Source: an uncultured Nitrospiraceae bacterium (GTDB taxonomy: Bacteria; Nitrospirota; Thermodesulfovibrionia; Thermodesulfovibrionales; Dissulfurispiraceae). From it: DNA of 64,000 nt. The stretch is taken from assembly GCA_903822005.1 (NCBI GenBank), contig CAIJNL010000002.1, forward strand, positions 62,001 to 126,000. The letters run 5' to 3'. The notes under the pieces were generated by a model that ran no database searches, was not told the origin of the DNA, and worked only from the letters and a program-made list of their open reading frames with translations. Both the position numbers and the translations under genes were made by a program. Positions 23,683 through 32,968 of the stretch are shown here, one piece after another; the first letter of the stretch is position 1, and each line of letters begins with the position of its first letter.

Positions 23683-24719
23683 AGCTAAAACAGCGCGATA
23701 ACGGCTACTGGTACATCTACGTCAATAGGAAGAAGTCTGTAGGCCTGAAGACGCGAGACCAGATCCTCGCGCAGGAGCTGTTGAGGACTCACAGGCTCGA
23801 GCAGAATGCGCAACAAATTGTCCGACTCGACAAGATTAACCGCATTTCCTTAAAAGTCTTCCAGTCTGAATATAAGGATATCCGGGAGAATCATGATATC
23901 TGCGATGGCACCAGGAAGAATGAGCGCCTGGCATTCGACAAGCTCATCGAGTTTGAGGGAGATCTGCTAATGCGCGTCGTGAACCGCAAGACGATTGATC
24001 ACTTTAAGACTGCCATGCTGCAGCATGGAAAGAGCAGGCCGTATATCAATATCCTGCTGCGATCCTTGCGCGCTGCCTGGAATTATGCAATCGAAGAAGG
24101 CTATGTGTCGACAAACCCGTTCATCTCGAAGAGCCGCCGGCAGCCGGTGCTGTTAAAAGTCGAAAAGAAACACCGCTTTATATCGCTGGACGATATTAAA
24201 TTGCTATTCACCAAGATTGACGACTCGGACTTTGCTTTTGCTGTTGAGCTGGATCTTTACTCCGGCCTGCGCCGGGCCGAACTGATGCGCCTGGACCGTC
24301 GGCAAGATATCGATCTGACCAGAAAAGAGTTCATCATCCGGAAGACCAAAAGCCACAAAGAGCGCTTTGTGCCGATCAGCGAGAAGCTGATAGAGCGTAT
24401 CCGCGCAGAGATCGCCAGGCAGCCTCTGGGGCCGTTATTCCCGCGCTGGCGGACGGTGAATACCTACTCACGTATGTTCCGCAAGTACGCTGACCTGGCA
24501 GACCTGAAAGGTGCCCGGTTGCATGACCTGCGCCACAGCTTTGCGATCCACCTGCTGCTCAATGGAGAGGATATTCGCAAGGTGCAGCAGTTGCTGGGGC
24601 ACTCTTCAATACAACAGACTCAGGATTACACAGACATGCTGACAGAGCACCTCAGAGAAGGCATAAACGGGCTAAACTTCGAAAGGAATGCGGACAAACA
24701 TGCGAGCAATGATCAATAA
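23652..24719 (+). CDS. int: Tyrosine-type phage integrase (355 aa)
   Basis: AGGAGGG six bases upstream supports ATG 23652. Residues 10-60 resemble an arm-type binding domain ([20 protein letters not shown]), 66-150 a SAM-like core-binding domain, and 175-340 the catalytic domain. Catalytic residues are present: Arg207 in SGLRRAEL, Lys233, His291 and Arg294 in HDLRH, His317 in LGHSS and Tyr326 in QDYTDM. The gene ends 31 bases from the tRNA-Gln 5' fragment, so its att site is there. It catalyses site-specific recombination between phage and host DNA. Confidence 0.95.
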   Translation: MRSKNGRGEMKLKQRDNGYWYIYVNRKKSVGLKTRDQILAQELLRTHRLEQNAQQIVRLDKINRISLKVFQSEYKDIRENHDICDGTRKNERLAFDKLIEFEGDLLMRVVNRKTIDHFKTAMLQHGKSRPYINILLRSLRAAWNYAIEEGYVSTNPFISKSRRQPVLLKVEKKHRFISLDDIKLLFTKIDDSDFAFAVELDLYSGLRRAELMRLDRRQDIDLTRKEFIIRKTKSHKERFVPISEKLIERIRAEIARQPLGPLFPRWRTVNTYSRMFRKYADLADLKGARLHDLRHSFAIHLLLNGEDIRKVQQLLGHSSIQQTQDYTDMLTEHLREGINGLNFERNADKHASNDQ

Positions 24720-24750
24720 CCCTTTGATTTTTATGGTAGAGGTAGGCTGT

Positions 24751-24786
24751 CCAAAATCTGCTGGCTTACCGCTTGCCGACGCCCCA
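24751..24786 (-). tRNA. tRNA-Gln(UUG) 5' half, truncated at the prophage junction
   Basis: Reading leftward from 24786 gives TGGGGCG (acceptor), TC, a D-arm with GGC/GCC stem and the AAGCGGTAAG loop, GCAGA and TTTTGG containing anticodon TTG. After the anticodon loop the similarity stops: no complementary TCTGC, T-arm or 3' acceptor CGCCCCA follows. The host tRNA gene is therefore split in the anticodon loop by the prophage. ispE upstream is a frequent neighbour of tRNA-Gln in such bacteria. The rest of the tRNA should lie at the left end, outside the window. Confidence 0.75.
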
Positions 24787-24862
24787 ATAATAACGCTGAC
24801 AGGCGTCAGTACGGGGATCGTGCTGCTGCTCTGCTGTCCCGACTCCTGCCCCCGCGTCCTGC

Positions 24863-25729
24863 TTAAAGGGTCTCTACTACCCTGTTCCAATACGAAGAAA
24901 ACAGAGCGGACGCCTTTACAGCGGCCTCCCTGTTCACAAAAAGACCGAAGACTGCGGATCCGCTTCCACTCAAAAGCGCGGCCTCTGCCCCGGCCCTGCC
25001 AAGGCCCCGTTTTATCTCCCCAATGACCGGATGCATCTCAATAGCTATCCGTTCAAAATCATTATGCAGCAGATCGTAAGGGGGAGCAATCGTTTCACTA
25101 TTAAGTTTTCCGATAATTAGCTTGATATTATTAAGCTTTTCCTCATGATTTGTCAAATCATGACTGCAGCCCGAGGGCTTTCTGGATTCCGAAACCGACT
25201 TGTATGCCATGGCAGTCGATATCGAAGCCTCAGGCTTTACAATAAGCAGAGCCAATCCGGGCAAAAGATGCTCTGGACAGAGCACCTCACCCCTGCTGCT
25301 GGCAACAGCCGCCGCTGATCCGAGGAAAAAAGGCACGTCCGAACCTAAAGTCGCCCCAATCTCTCGCAGACGAGGAAGTTCAAGACCGAGTTGCCATAGC
25401 TTGTTCAGCCCGATAAGAGTATATGCAGCGTCACTGCTGCCGCCGCCAAGACCTGCACCGGAAGGTATCTCTTTGGTTAGCGATATGGTGGCTCCTCCGT
25501 CCGTTCCCGTTGCATCCTGCAGCGCGCGCGCTGCCCTCATTACAAGATTTTGATTGGGAGGAATCTGCATATCGGTATCAAGCACCAGAGATGATGCGTG
25601 ACTGAAGGTCAGTGTGTCGTACAGAGATACGGACTGCATGAGAGAAAGAATATTATGATAGCCGTCGGCCCTCCTGTCGAGGACATAGAGCGACCAGTTT
25701 ATCTTTGCGGGTGCCTTCAGAGTTATCAT
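24863..25729 (-). CDS. ispE: 4-(cytidine 5'-diphospho)-2-C-methyl-D-erythritol kinase (288 aa)
   Basis: IspE phosphorylates CDP-ME in the MEP isoprenoid pathway in the cytosol. The sequence has the N-terminal motif APAKINWSLYVLDRRADGYH, the GHMP ATP-binding loop IPSGAGLGGGSSDAAYTL and the C-terminal GSGSAVFGLF glycine motif. Length 288 is normal for the family. The start ATG 25729 fits the conserved N-terminus. It is the first host gene beyond the prophage, transcribed toward the split tRNA-Gln. Confidence 0.95.
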   Translation of the reverse strand: MITLKAPAKINWSLYVLDRRADGYHNILSLMQSVSLYDTLTFSHASSLVLDTDMQIPPNQNLVMRAARALQDATGTDGGATISLTKEIPSGAGLGGGSSDAAYTLIGLNKLWQLGLELPRLREIGATLGSDVPFFLGSAAAVASSRGEVLCPEHLLPGLALLIVKPEASISTAMAYKSVSESRKPSGCSHDLTNHEEKLNNIKLIIGKLNSETIAPPYDLLHNDFERIAIEMHPVIGEIKRGLGRAGAEAALLSGSGSAVFGLFVNREAAVKASALFSSYWNRVVETL

Positions 25730-25769
25730 AACAGAAGAATAATAATCGATCGGCGATCATCTGCCGGGA

Positions 25770-27506
25770 TCATAGCTTGTATTTCTTTTTCAGTTGACTG
25801 ATCTTCTCCTCTACCCTCGCCTTAAGTCCTTCTTCCTTGGCATGATACTTTATCGAATTGTTCCAGGCATCGAGAGCCTCTTTCGGCTGGCCGGAAGCCT
25901 CGTAAACATCCCCCAGATGCTCATAAAGAACCGGGTCATCTTTTACGGTTTCGAGTGATCTCTTGAGCTGTTTTAAGGCCTCGTCAAGCTTGCCGAGCCT
26001 GAAATAAACCCAGCCAAGACTGTCTATTATATACCCGCTGCCCGGCTTCAACTCTAACGCACTCCGGATAAGGGAAAGCGCCTCATCGAGATTGATCCCT
26101 TTATCGGCATAACTGTACCCCAGAAAGTTAAGGGCATCAGCATGCTTGGGATTGATTTCAATTGTCCGCTTCAAAAAAACAAACATCTGGTCAGTCTTGC
26201 CGGTCTTTTCAAAAAGTACGGCCATGGCGAAATTAAGATCAGCATTGTCCCTGAACAGACTCAGGCCCCTGTTGAGTGTCTCTTCAGCCCTCTTATAATC
26301 CTTGGCCTGTATGTATATATTGCCGAGTTCAGCGAACACCTCTCCCCTGCTCTGGTCAAATGAAAGCACCTCTTCATATACCCTTGCCGCTTCAGCCAGT
26401 CGCTCCTGCTTCACATAAATAAAGGCGAGACTCAGAAACGCGTTTATATTCCTCGGATCGTATTCGAGTATTTTCTTGAGCTGAACAATGGCCTCATCGT
26501 AAAGTTTCAGCTCATCCAATGTCAGGGCCAGGTAATACCGCGAGAGGATATCTGACGGGCGGGCCGAGGTAACGACCCTGAATTCAGAAGCGGCCTTGTC
26601 ATACTCCTTCTCCTGCAGATACAACATTCCAAGCTTGAAATGGATATCAACATTAGGGATGTTCTTCGCAATTTCTTCCAGCTCCTTGACGGCCTTGTCA
26701 TAGGACTTGCCTGATATGTAAAGTTGTGCCAGTCTTTCCCTTATGTAAAGATTCTGTGGATTGAGGGCCAGCGCCTTGTTGTAATATTCCTCCGCATCTT
26801 TCGGTCTGCCCCTTGTCTCGCTTATCAGCCCGAGGTTGAGATAGGCCGCATAAAAATTAGGGTTGAGTTCAACAATTTTTTTGAACTGCGTTTCAGCCGC
26901 CTTATAGTTCTTTTTTTCGATATAAAGCGTACCAAGATAATACATCGCCAGAAGATTCTCAGGTTCTTTTGCCAGAACTTTGTCGAAACATGCCTGACTC
27001 TTCTCAAAGTCCTGCTTCGACGCATAGAGCACACCGATAAACAACAAAGCTTCCGTCTTTTCCGGCTCGGCCTTCAATGCCCGCTCATAGAGAAGGATGG
27101 CTTCATCCACCCTTTTCTGCGCATTATAAAGCTCTCCCAGGTACATCAGGGCAGATACGTTGGCGGGGTCCTGTTTCAGTACATCTTCAAGCTTCAATGT
27201 TGCTTCTTCGGTCCTGCCGAGTTTAAATAACATCCTGGCAACCTGCATTTGCAGGTAAGGCGATGACGTGTCACACGCAAGCGCCTTCGAGTAATTGTTG
27301 AGCGCATCTTCCCATTTGCTGTAGATCTCATTCTGGTAGCCGAGCATGTACTCAAGGTTGGCCTGCAGCCACGTATCGCCTGTTACTTTATCGGGCTGGC
27401 AGGGTATAGAGCCGGACACTTTTTGTTCTTGCGCAAAAACAGGCGTCGATACCAATACCGATAAAGAAAAGAGAAGGGTAAGAACGGCCATGAATCTAGT
27501 CACCAT
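25770..27506 (-). CDS. Exported TPR-repeat protein (578 aa)
   Basis: Residues 1-25 form a signal peptide (VTRFMAVLTLLFSLSVLVST, then PVFAQEQ). The remainder is about 14 tandem tetratricopeptide repeats, with the signature A-x-x-x-Y-x-x-A-L-x-x-x-P (for example YYNKALALNPQN and YERALKAEPEKTEAL). TPR solenoids bind peptides or partner proteins. In the periplasm they often assist assembly of envelope complexes. No enzymatic domain is present. It follows ispE's upstream gap of 40 bases and precedes it in the same direction, so both may be co-transcribed. Substrate unknown. Confidence 0.85.
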   Translation of the reverse strand: MVTRFMAVLTLLFSLSVLVSTPVFAQEQKVSGSIPCQPDKVTGDTWLQANLEYMLGYQNEIYSKWEDALNNYSKALACDTSSPYLQMQVARMLFKLGRTEEATLKLEDVLKQDPANVSALMYLGELYNAQKRVDEAILLYERALKAEPEKTEALLFIGVLYASKQDFEKSQACFDKVLAKEPENLLAMYYLGTLYIEKKNYKAAETQFKKIVELNPNFYAAYLNLGLISETRGRPKDAEEYYNKALALNPQNLYIRERLAQLYISGKSYDKAVKELEEIAKNIPNVDIHFKLGMLYLQEKEYDKAASEFRVVTSARPSDILSRYYLALTLDELKLYDEAIVQLKKILEYDPRNINAFLSLAFIYVKQERLAEAARVYEEVLSFDQSRGEVFAELGNIYIQAKDYKRAEETLNRGLSLFRDNADLNFAMAVLFEKTGKTDQMFVFLKRTIEINPKHADALNFLGYSYADKGINLDEALSLIRSALELKPGSGYIIDSLGWVYFRLGKLDEALKQLKRSLETVKDDPVLYEHLGDVYEASGQPKEALDAWNNSIKYHAKEEGLKARVEEKISQLKKKYKL

Positions 27507-27543
27507 TATAATGTCGCTCCCATGAAAATACTCTCCAGAAAAT

Positions 27544-27569
27544 AAATGGGGTCCAGCCGGACCCCATTT
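27544..27569. terminator. Strong hairpin terminator between peptide gene and TPR gene
   Basis: AAATGGGGTCC (27544-27554) and GGACCCCATTT (27559-27569) form a perfect 11-bp stem with a four-base loop. On the minus strand the run TTTATTTTC follows. It should stop transcription of the radical SAM/peptide unit before the TPR gene. Confidence 0.85.
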
Positions 27570-27597
27570 GGCTTATGAACCTTGCACTTCTAAGAAA

Positions 27598-27660
27598 CTA
27601 GCACGAACCTTTGCATTTGCAGGTCATTGACCCCTTAGCACTGATCTTGCGGATCTTCAT
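27598..27660 (-). CDS. Cys-rich 20-residue peptide, candidate radical SAM substrate
   Basis: The reading frame encodes MKIRKISAKGSMTCKCKGSC, with GGAAGGGGG nine bases before the ATG at 27660, an excellent ribosome site. A basic 13-residue leader precedes a C-terminal TCKCKGSC core with three Cys. It lies 58 bases downstream of a radical SAM/SPASM gene on the same strand and is followed by a strong terminator, so it ends that unit. Size and pattern fit a ribosomally made, enzyme-modified peptide precursor. Similar Cys-rich peptides beside radical SAM maturases (described as geopeptides in Geobacter) are a possible relation, from memory and unverified. Confidence 0.65.
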   Translation of the reverse strand: MKIRKISAKGSMTCKCKGSC

Positions 27661-27718
27661 CGTACATCCCCCTTCCAAGGGTTATTTTGATACGGCATAA
27701 CAGGCTTAATGCCTATAG

Positions 27719-28918
27719 TTATTTCATTATACCATAATAAAAACATTTGTAAAAATCGCGTCCGACCCCGTAAAGTCCGGTCCCGGCGCCAGGTCCTTTT
27801 CCACTTTTCTCCAGCATTGAAGCCCTGTAACGGCACCCTCCCCTGCATTCATTGAGCTCCGGACATGAAAAGTCTGCACACTCAAGTTCTGACAGATTTA
27901 CAGGTTTTATGCGTGTCCATGCAGCTGCAAGTCCATCCCTTATATGTCCTGCCGGGCTTACCGCATAGAAAGCGCACTTGCATATGTCTCCGTTCGCAAG
28001 TACAGCCGCCAGATGAAGACCGCACCCGAATCCCTCGCCGCTCCCATGCAACCCTTTGCCGTAACCGTATTTCAGGAGTTGGCCGCCCGTATCAGGCGGC
28101 ACGCAGAACGCTCCATTATTCTTCATATTCCCTTCTCGGCATGGAACATCAACAGTCCAGTCGCCGATCCCCAGCGAGAGGAACAGTGTCTCCATCTCCC
28201 CGAATTCCGACAGATTTTCAGAATGCACCATGGTAGCAACTGAAACCGCCATGCCGGCATCGAGCGCCGACTTTAAGGCATCCATGACATGCCGGTAAGT
28301 CCCTTTCCCCCTGATCGCTTCATGTCCCCTCTCCATGCCGTCAATGCTGAACTGCAGTTCGTCGACATTAAGCGATTTTATCAATTCCCTGTTTAGCAGC
28401 ACTCCGTTGGTAAATAATATTTTCCTGAAGGCATAGCCCGGCAAAAGTTCGTTCATTTCGCTGAACCGGCCATGCATGAGCGGCTCTCCGCCGGTAATCA
28501 GCAGTCTGAGACCCTGCATGGTCTCAAACTCATCCAGAATAGACTTCAGTTCAAGTATGGAAAGTTCCCTGTTTAACGGAGGTCCCAAATAACAATGCCT
28601 GCATCTGAGATTGCATCTGTCGGTAATCTGCAGTTCCAGATAACGCAGTGAAGGGACCTGAGACCTCAAGACTGGAGGCCGTCTGACATCGATTTTCATG
28701 AGTGTCAACAGACCCTCGGAGATACAGTATTCCGCAAACGCCTTGTCGGCCTTTCGGGGGTCGCCGCCGCCGGTACCGGAGCATTCCTTTATAAAGGCAA
28801 GGCCTTCTTCGTCAAGTTCGTAAAGTTCATCTTCGCGGATGTCATAGAGGCAGGGGGATTCCAGCCATTTGAGAGCAGCCGACCCGGACAGGTAATAGCG
28901 AGAGGACGCATTCATCAT
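27719..28918 (-). CDS. Radical SAM/SPASM peptide-modifying enzyme with PqqD-like N-terminus (399 aa)
   Basis: Residues 1-75 look like a PqqD-type peptide-recognition domain (YYLSGSAALKWLESPCLYDI, followed by DEEGLAFIKEC). The radical SAM core carries CNLRCRHC (CxxxCxxC) in LQITDRCNLRCRHCYLG and a GGEPLMHG motif. The C-terminal about 110 residues are a Cys-rich SPASM domain (CGLHLAAVLANGDICKCAFY, CPELNECRGGCRYR) for auxiliary Fe-S clusters. The enzyme probably forms thioether or similar cross-links in a peptide. The adjacent 20-residue peptide is the likely substrate. It is transcribed after glgP with a 47-base gap. Confidence 0.85.
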   Translation of the reverse strand: MMNASSRYYLSGSAALKWLESPCLYDIREDELYELDEEGLAFIKECSGTGGGDPRKADKAFAEYCISEGLLTLMKIDVRRPPVLRSQVPSLRYLELQITDRCNLRCRHCYLGPPLNRELSILELKSILDEFETMQGLRLLITGGEPLMHGRFSEMNELLPGYAFRKILFTNGVLLNRELIKSLNVDELQFSIDGMERGHEAIRGKGTYRHVMDALKSALDAGMAVSVATMVHSENLSEFGEMETLFLSLGIGDWTVDVPCREGNMKNNGAFCVPPDTGGQLLKYGYGKGLHGSGEGFGCGLHLAAVLANGDICKCAFYAVSPAGHIRDGLAAAWTRIKPVNLSELECADFSCPELNECRGGCRYRASMLEKSGKGPGAGTGLYGVGRDFYKCFYYGIMK

Positions 28919-28965
28919 TTCAGGAACAGCTCACCACAGCGGGCGGGTTGTTCATACCTGCGCCG

Positions 28966-31401
28966 CTACTCAGGCTTTAACGTTGATATGTGCCAGATTT
29001 TATCAGCATATTCTTTTATGGCGCGGTCGCTTGAGAACTTGCCCGCTCTTGCGACATTAAGAATGGCCATCTTGGTCCAATGTTCGCTGTCAGTATAAGC
29101 AAGTGCAACATCTTCCTGACATTTGACATAGGACGCATAATCAGCAAGAACAAAGAACCTGTCTCCATCCAGCAGGGTCCTCACAACGGGATGGAAAAGA
29201 GCGGCATCTCCCGGAGAGAAATATCCCTCAAGCAGTTGTGTGATGACCAGCTGCAACTCTTTATTGCCATCCACATATTTCCTCGGATTGTAGCCCGGCC
29301 TCTGCTTCACTATCTCGTCGGCCTTGAGCCCGAACAGGAAAAAGTTCTCTTCCCCGACCTCTTCACGGATCTCGACATTTGCCCCGTCAAGCGTACCGAT
29401 GGTCAGCGCACCGTTGAGCGTGAATTTCATGTTGCCGGTGCCTGATGCCTCGAACCCGGCCGTTGATATCTGTTCCGAAAGCTCTGCAGCAGGCATGATC
29501 CTCTGCGCAAGACTTACTCCATAGTTCGGAACGAATACAACCCTCAGCTTTGAACTTACCGCCGGGTCCTTTGCAATTGCATCACTGATGTTATGAATGA
29601 GCTTTATGATGAGCTTGCACAAATAATAACCGGGCGCGGATTTTCCGGCAAACAGGATGGTCCTGCCCAAAGTCATGCCTGTGCTCCGCCCCTCCTTTAA
29701 CCTGTTATAAAGAGTGATGATATGCAAAATGTTCAGCAGCTGCCTCTTGTACTCATGAAACCTCTTGACCTGACAGTCCAGGAGAAAATCCTGGGGGAAA
29801 GAAAGACCAAACTTCTGCTCAAGGTGGTCGGAAAGAACTTTTTTATTGGCCTGCTTTATCTCGCTGAAGCGTTTCCTGAATCCGCTGTCCTCTGCCATAG
29901 GTTCAAGCTTGCAAAGCCCGGACAGGTCTCTGGTCCAGCCGTCGCCTATCGCTTCGGTTATCAGCGCGGAGAGCGGCCTGTTTGCTTCGATAATCCACCT
30001 GCGGGGTGTAATGCCGTTTGTGACGTTCAGAAACTTGCCGGGATACAGCGAGTGGAACTCTTTAAAGACATCATCCTTGAGAATTTCGCTATGCAGCCTT
30101 GACACGCCGTTTACCGAATGGCTGCCGACAATTGCGAGCCTGGCCATATTGATCCACCTGTCGCCATAACCGGTTATAATACCCATCTTTCCTGCACAAT
30201 CCGGCTCATCCTTGAACGATGCTCCAACCTGGACCATAAAACGCCTGTCTATTTCCTGTATTATCTGGAGATGCCTCGGAAGCAGATGGCCCATAAGTCC
30301 CTCAGACCAGGTCTCCAGGGCCTCGGGCAGTATGGTGTGATTGGTGTATGAAAAGCTCTTTTCAGTCACCTTCCATGCGTCGTCCCATTCAAGATCGTTT
30401 TCGTCTATCAGTATGCGCATCAACTCCGGAATGGCAATGGAAGGATGTGTGTCATTAAGCTGGATCGCGACCTTTGCCGGAAAGTCATCATATTTCTCAT
30501 GGAACTTCCGGTAGCGCCTGATAATATCGCTAAGTGTGGCGCTCACAAAAAAGTATTGCTGCTTCAGCCTCAGCTCCTTGCCCGCCGTCGAGTGATCATC
30601 GGGATAAAGGACCTTTGATATATTTTCACTGACCGTCTTGTCCTGGACGGCCTTTATATAGTCGCCGCTGTTGAAATAATCGAGATTGAATTCCCTCGTG
30701 GATTTGGCTGCCCATAGCCGGAGGTTGTTGACTGTCTCGTTCTTGTATCCCGGCACCGGATAATCATAAGCCATTGCCATGACCTCTTCGGCATCAACCC
30801 ATTGCATGCGCATCCTGCGGTCGCTTCCATAAAGCATATTTATCTTGCCGTAGAACCTGACCGGGCATAGAACCTCGGGCCTCGGTATCTCCCAGGGATT
30901 CCCATACCTCAGCCAGCTGTCAGGCGACTCGACCTGGTAACCATTCTGTATATGCTGGGAGAATATGCCGTATTCATAGCGAATGCCGTATCCGTATCCC
31001 GGATAGGCGAGGGTTGCCATGGAATCCAGAAAACAGGCGGCAAGCCTGCCAAGGCCGCCGTTGCCAAGACCGGCGTCTTCTTCAATAGCAGCCAGCTCCT
31101 CATATGTCATTCCGAGTACATTAGACGCATAACGGTAATCGTCGACCAGTCCAAGATTGGTTATATTGCTTTCGAGCAGCCTGCCCATCATGAATTCGAG
31201 AGAGAGATAATATACCCTCTTGGCATCGCAGCGATAGTAGTATTGCTGCGTATTGATCCAGCGTTCGATGAGCAGGTCTCGTACTGAAAGGGAGAAACTG
31301 AGGAACTTGTCGCGTTCAGTTGCAGAAAAACGGTCTTTTGCTATCGAGTAGATGAGATGATCAAGAATGGCCTTATGAAAGAAACTGTAAGTATCGGACA
31401 T
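28966..31401 (-). CDS. glgP: Glycogen/maltodextrin phosphorylase (811 aa)
   Basis: The GT35 enzyme releases glucose 1-phosphate from glycogen in the cytosol using pyridoxal phosphate. Present are the N-terminal KRVYYLSLEFMMGRLLESNI motif, the glucan-binding NDTHPSIAIPELMRIL motif, and the PLP-lysine region EASGTGNMKFTLNGALTIGT. Length 811 is normal. GAGAGGGA before ATG 31401 supports the start. It is divergent from nagZ over a 78-base region. Confidence 0.97.
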   Translation of the reverse strand: MSDTYSFFHKAILDHLIYSIAKDRFSATERDKFLSFSLSVRDLLIERWINTQQYYYRCDAKRVYYLSLEFMMGRLLESNITNLGLVDDYRYASNVLGMTYEELAAIEEDAGLGNGGLGRLAACFLDSMATLAYPGYGYGIRYEYGIFSQHIQNGYQVESPDSWLRYGNPWEIPRPEVLCPVRFYGKINMLYGSDRRMRMQWVDAEEVMAMAYDYPVPGYKNETVNNLRLWAAKSTREFNLDYFNSGDYIKAVQDKTVSENISKVLYPDDHSTAGKELRLKQQYFFVSATLSDIIRRYRKFHEKYDDFPAKVAIQLNDTHPSIAIPELMRILIDENDLEWDDAWKVTEKSFSYTNHTILPEALETWSEGLMGHLLPRHLQIIQEIDRRFMVQVGASFKDEPDCAGKMGIITGYGDRWINMARLAIVGSHSVNGVSRLHSEILKDDVFKEFHSLYPGKFLNVTNGITPRRWIIEANRPLSALITEAIGDGWTRDLSGLCKLEPMAEDSGFRKRFSEIKQANKKVLSDHLEQKFGLSFPQDFLLDCQVKRFHEYKRQLLNILHIITLYNRLKEGRSTGMTLGRTILFAGKSAPGYYLCKLIIKLIHNISDAIAKDPAVSSKLRVVFVPNYGVSLAQRIMPAAELSEQISTAGFEASGTGNMKFTLNGALTIGTLDGANVEIREEVGEENFFLFGLKADEIVKQRPGYNPRKYVDGNKELQLVITQLLEGYFSPGDAALFHPVVRTLLDGDRFFVLADYASYVKCQEDVALAYTDSEHWTKMAILNVARAGKFSSDRAIKEYADKIWHISTLKPE

Positions 31402-31479
31402 ATTCCCTCTCTTTCACATATGTTTTAATATAGCATAATTAATTGTATCATCGGACATAAATTTGATAAACTCTCTGTC

Positions 31480-32967
31480 ATGGCTACCGGAAAGATGTCC
31501 GACCTCCCCTTAACCGCTGAAGGAAAGGCCTATCAGGTCATTATCAGCAGGATTGATGGCCTGAAGGTCTCAGAGCCGGAATACAGGAATGCTCAATTTC
31601 AGCTGGTAGCAAAGGGCATCGGCGGATTCATCGTTTTCGGCGGTATGCGCGAAGAAATTGCCGGCTTCATTGCCGAAGCACAGTCCCGCGCTGATATACC
31701 TCTCTTCCTAGCCTCCGACATTGAGCGCGGTGTGGGCCAGCAAATCGAGGGCATGACCCCTTTCCCATGCCAGATGGCTATGGCCGCAGCAATAGAGCGC
31801 TCAGACAAAGATGATATTAATCTGCTTATGGAGGCCCTTCTCTACGTGGCGGCCGAGGCCAAAGAGACTGGAATTAATATGGCATTAACGCCGGTTCTGG
31901 ACATAAACAGAAACCCCGACAATCCAATCATATGCACCCGCGCTTTTTCTGATGATCCCGAAACCACCTCATGGTTCGGAACTCAATACATCAATATACT
32001 TGAAGGCCAGGGCATCATAAGCTGCGCCAAGCATTTTCCGGGGCATGGCGATACCGCAACAGATTCACATATTGCGCTTCCAGTTATCAGAAAGACCGCT
32101 GAGCAGCTTAAGGCGCTTGATCTGGCGCCGTTTCGCGAGGCCATACGATCGGGTGTAAGCAGCATTATGTTGGGCCATTTAAGCATCCCTGCCCTTGACG
32201 CGAGACCCGCCAGCCTGTCGCACCGGATTATCAACGGCTTATTGAGGCAGGAAATGGGATTCAAAGGGCTGGTGCTCACCGACGCACTGAATATGCATGC
32301 GCTCGGGGAATATGGTGATGCAGGGCTGGAATGTCTTAAGTCCGGCGCCGATATTCTTCTGCATCCGGAGAATGCGCACAAGACAGCTTCTTCATTGCAG
32401 CTGGCGCTGGAAGAGAACAGGCTCGACACTGACGTACTCGACAAGGCAGTCAAAAGGATTCTCGACAAAAAGTTTCTGTTAGCTAATCGTGTCATCAGCT
32501 CCTCAGATACCGGAGTTCATCAGCTTCTTTCGCAACGCCTGTCTCAGAAATCCGTAACCCTGCTTGAAGATCCTTCAGGAATACTGCCGCTCAGGGACGG
32601 TGAGGCAAGTTTCATTATGTCCGGCGACAGCAAATATTTCACTAACTCTATATTTAATACTGCAATAAATACTGATGCTTCCGGCACAATCGTTATTGCC
32701 ATATTTACAAGCGTTGCCGCCTGGCATGGAACGTCAGGTATAAGCGACGTGGAGAGAAACAGGCTGAATGCCCTGATACGAACGGCCCGCAGGTCTGTTG
32801 TTATTTCCTTCGGGAGCCCGTATGTGCTTAGATATTTCGATGATGCGGATGCCCTTGTGGCAGCTTATGAACCCTCTATACAGGCACAGCAGGCAGCGCT
32901 GAATTGTCTTTACGGCAAAGCTCCTTTCACCGGAAAATTGCCTGTAAATTTGTCAGGGAGGCACTAG
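31480..32967 (+). CDS. nagZ: Beta-N-acetylglucosaminidase, GH3 (495 aa)
   Basis: GH3 enzymes of this type remove GlcNAc from anhydroMurNAc-peptides in the cytosol during wall recycling. Present are the general motif AKHFPGHGDTATDSHIALPV (the catalytic His/Asp dyad loop of NagZ-type GH3) and the nucleophile region GLVLTDALNMHAL. After the barrel domain (to about 330) there is an extra C-terminal alpha/beta domain of about 160 residues, as in two-domain Gram-positive NagZ, longer than E. coli NagZ (about 340). There is no signal peptide. The next gene is ampG, so anhydromuropeptide import and cleavage are linked. Confidence 0.92.
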   Translation: MATGKMSDLPLTAEGKAYQVIISRIDGLKVSEPEYRNAQFQLVAKGIGGFIVFGGMREEIAGFIAEAQSRADIPLFLASDIERGVGQQIEGMTPFPCQMAMAAAIERSDKDDINLLMEALLYVAAEAKETGINMALTPVLDINRNPDNPIICTRAFSDDPETTSWFGTQYINILEGQGIISCAKHFPGHGDTATDSHIALPVIRKTAEQLKALDLAPFREAIRSGVSSIMLGHLSIPALDARPASLSHRIINGLLRQEMGFKGLVLTDALNMHALGEYGDAGLECLKSGADILLHPENAHKTASSLQLALEENRLDTDVLDKAVKRILDKKFLLANRVISSSDTGVHQLLSQRLSQKSVTLLEDPSGILPLRDGEASFIMSGDSKYFTNSIFNTAINTDASGTIVIAIFTSVAAWHGTSGISDVERNRLNALIRTARRSVVISFGSPYVLRYFDDADALVAAYEPSIQAQQAALNCLYGKAPFTGKLPVNLSGRH

Positions 32968-32968
32968 C

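Larger units (their letters stand above)
1..24750. mobile_element. Prophage, right-hand part (siphovirus-like, tyrosine integrase)
   Basis: Seen: a tail module (tail tube, tape measure, tail tip, fibre), a leftward CI-like repressor, a rightward early operon of tightly overlapping small genes, a Xis-like protein and a tyrosine integrase. The last 36 nt before host DNA match the 5' half of tRNA-Gln, which fits a tRNA attachment site, and ispE follows at once. Head and packaging genes are not in the window, so the left end lies before position 1. Inference: the element may be defective, because ssb carries a frameshift. The right boundary at about 24,750 is estimated from where tRNA similarity stops. 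Confidence 0.93.

Noticed and set aside
25770-27506. Repeats in the TPR gene as DNA repeats
   Set aside because: They reflect the 34-residue TPR protein periodicity and not a mobile or tandem DNA element.
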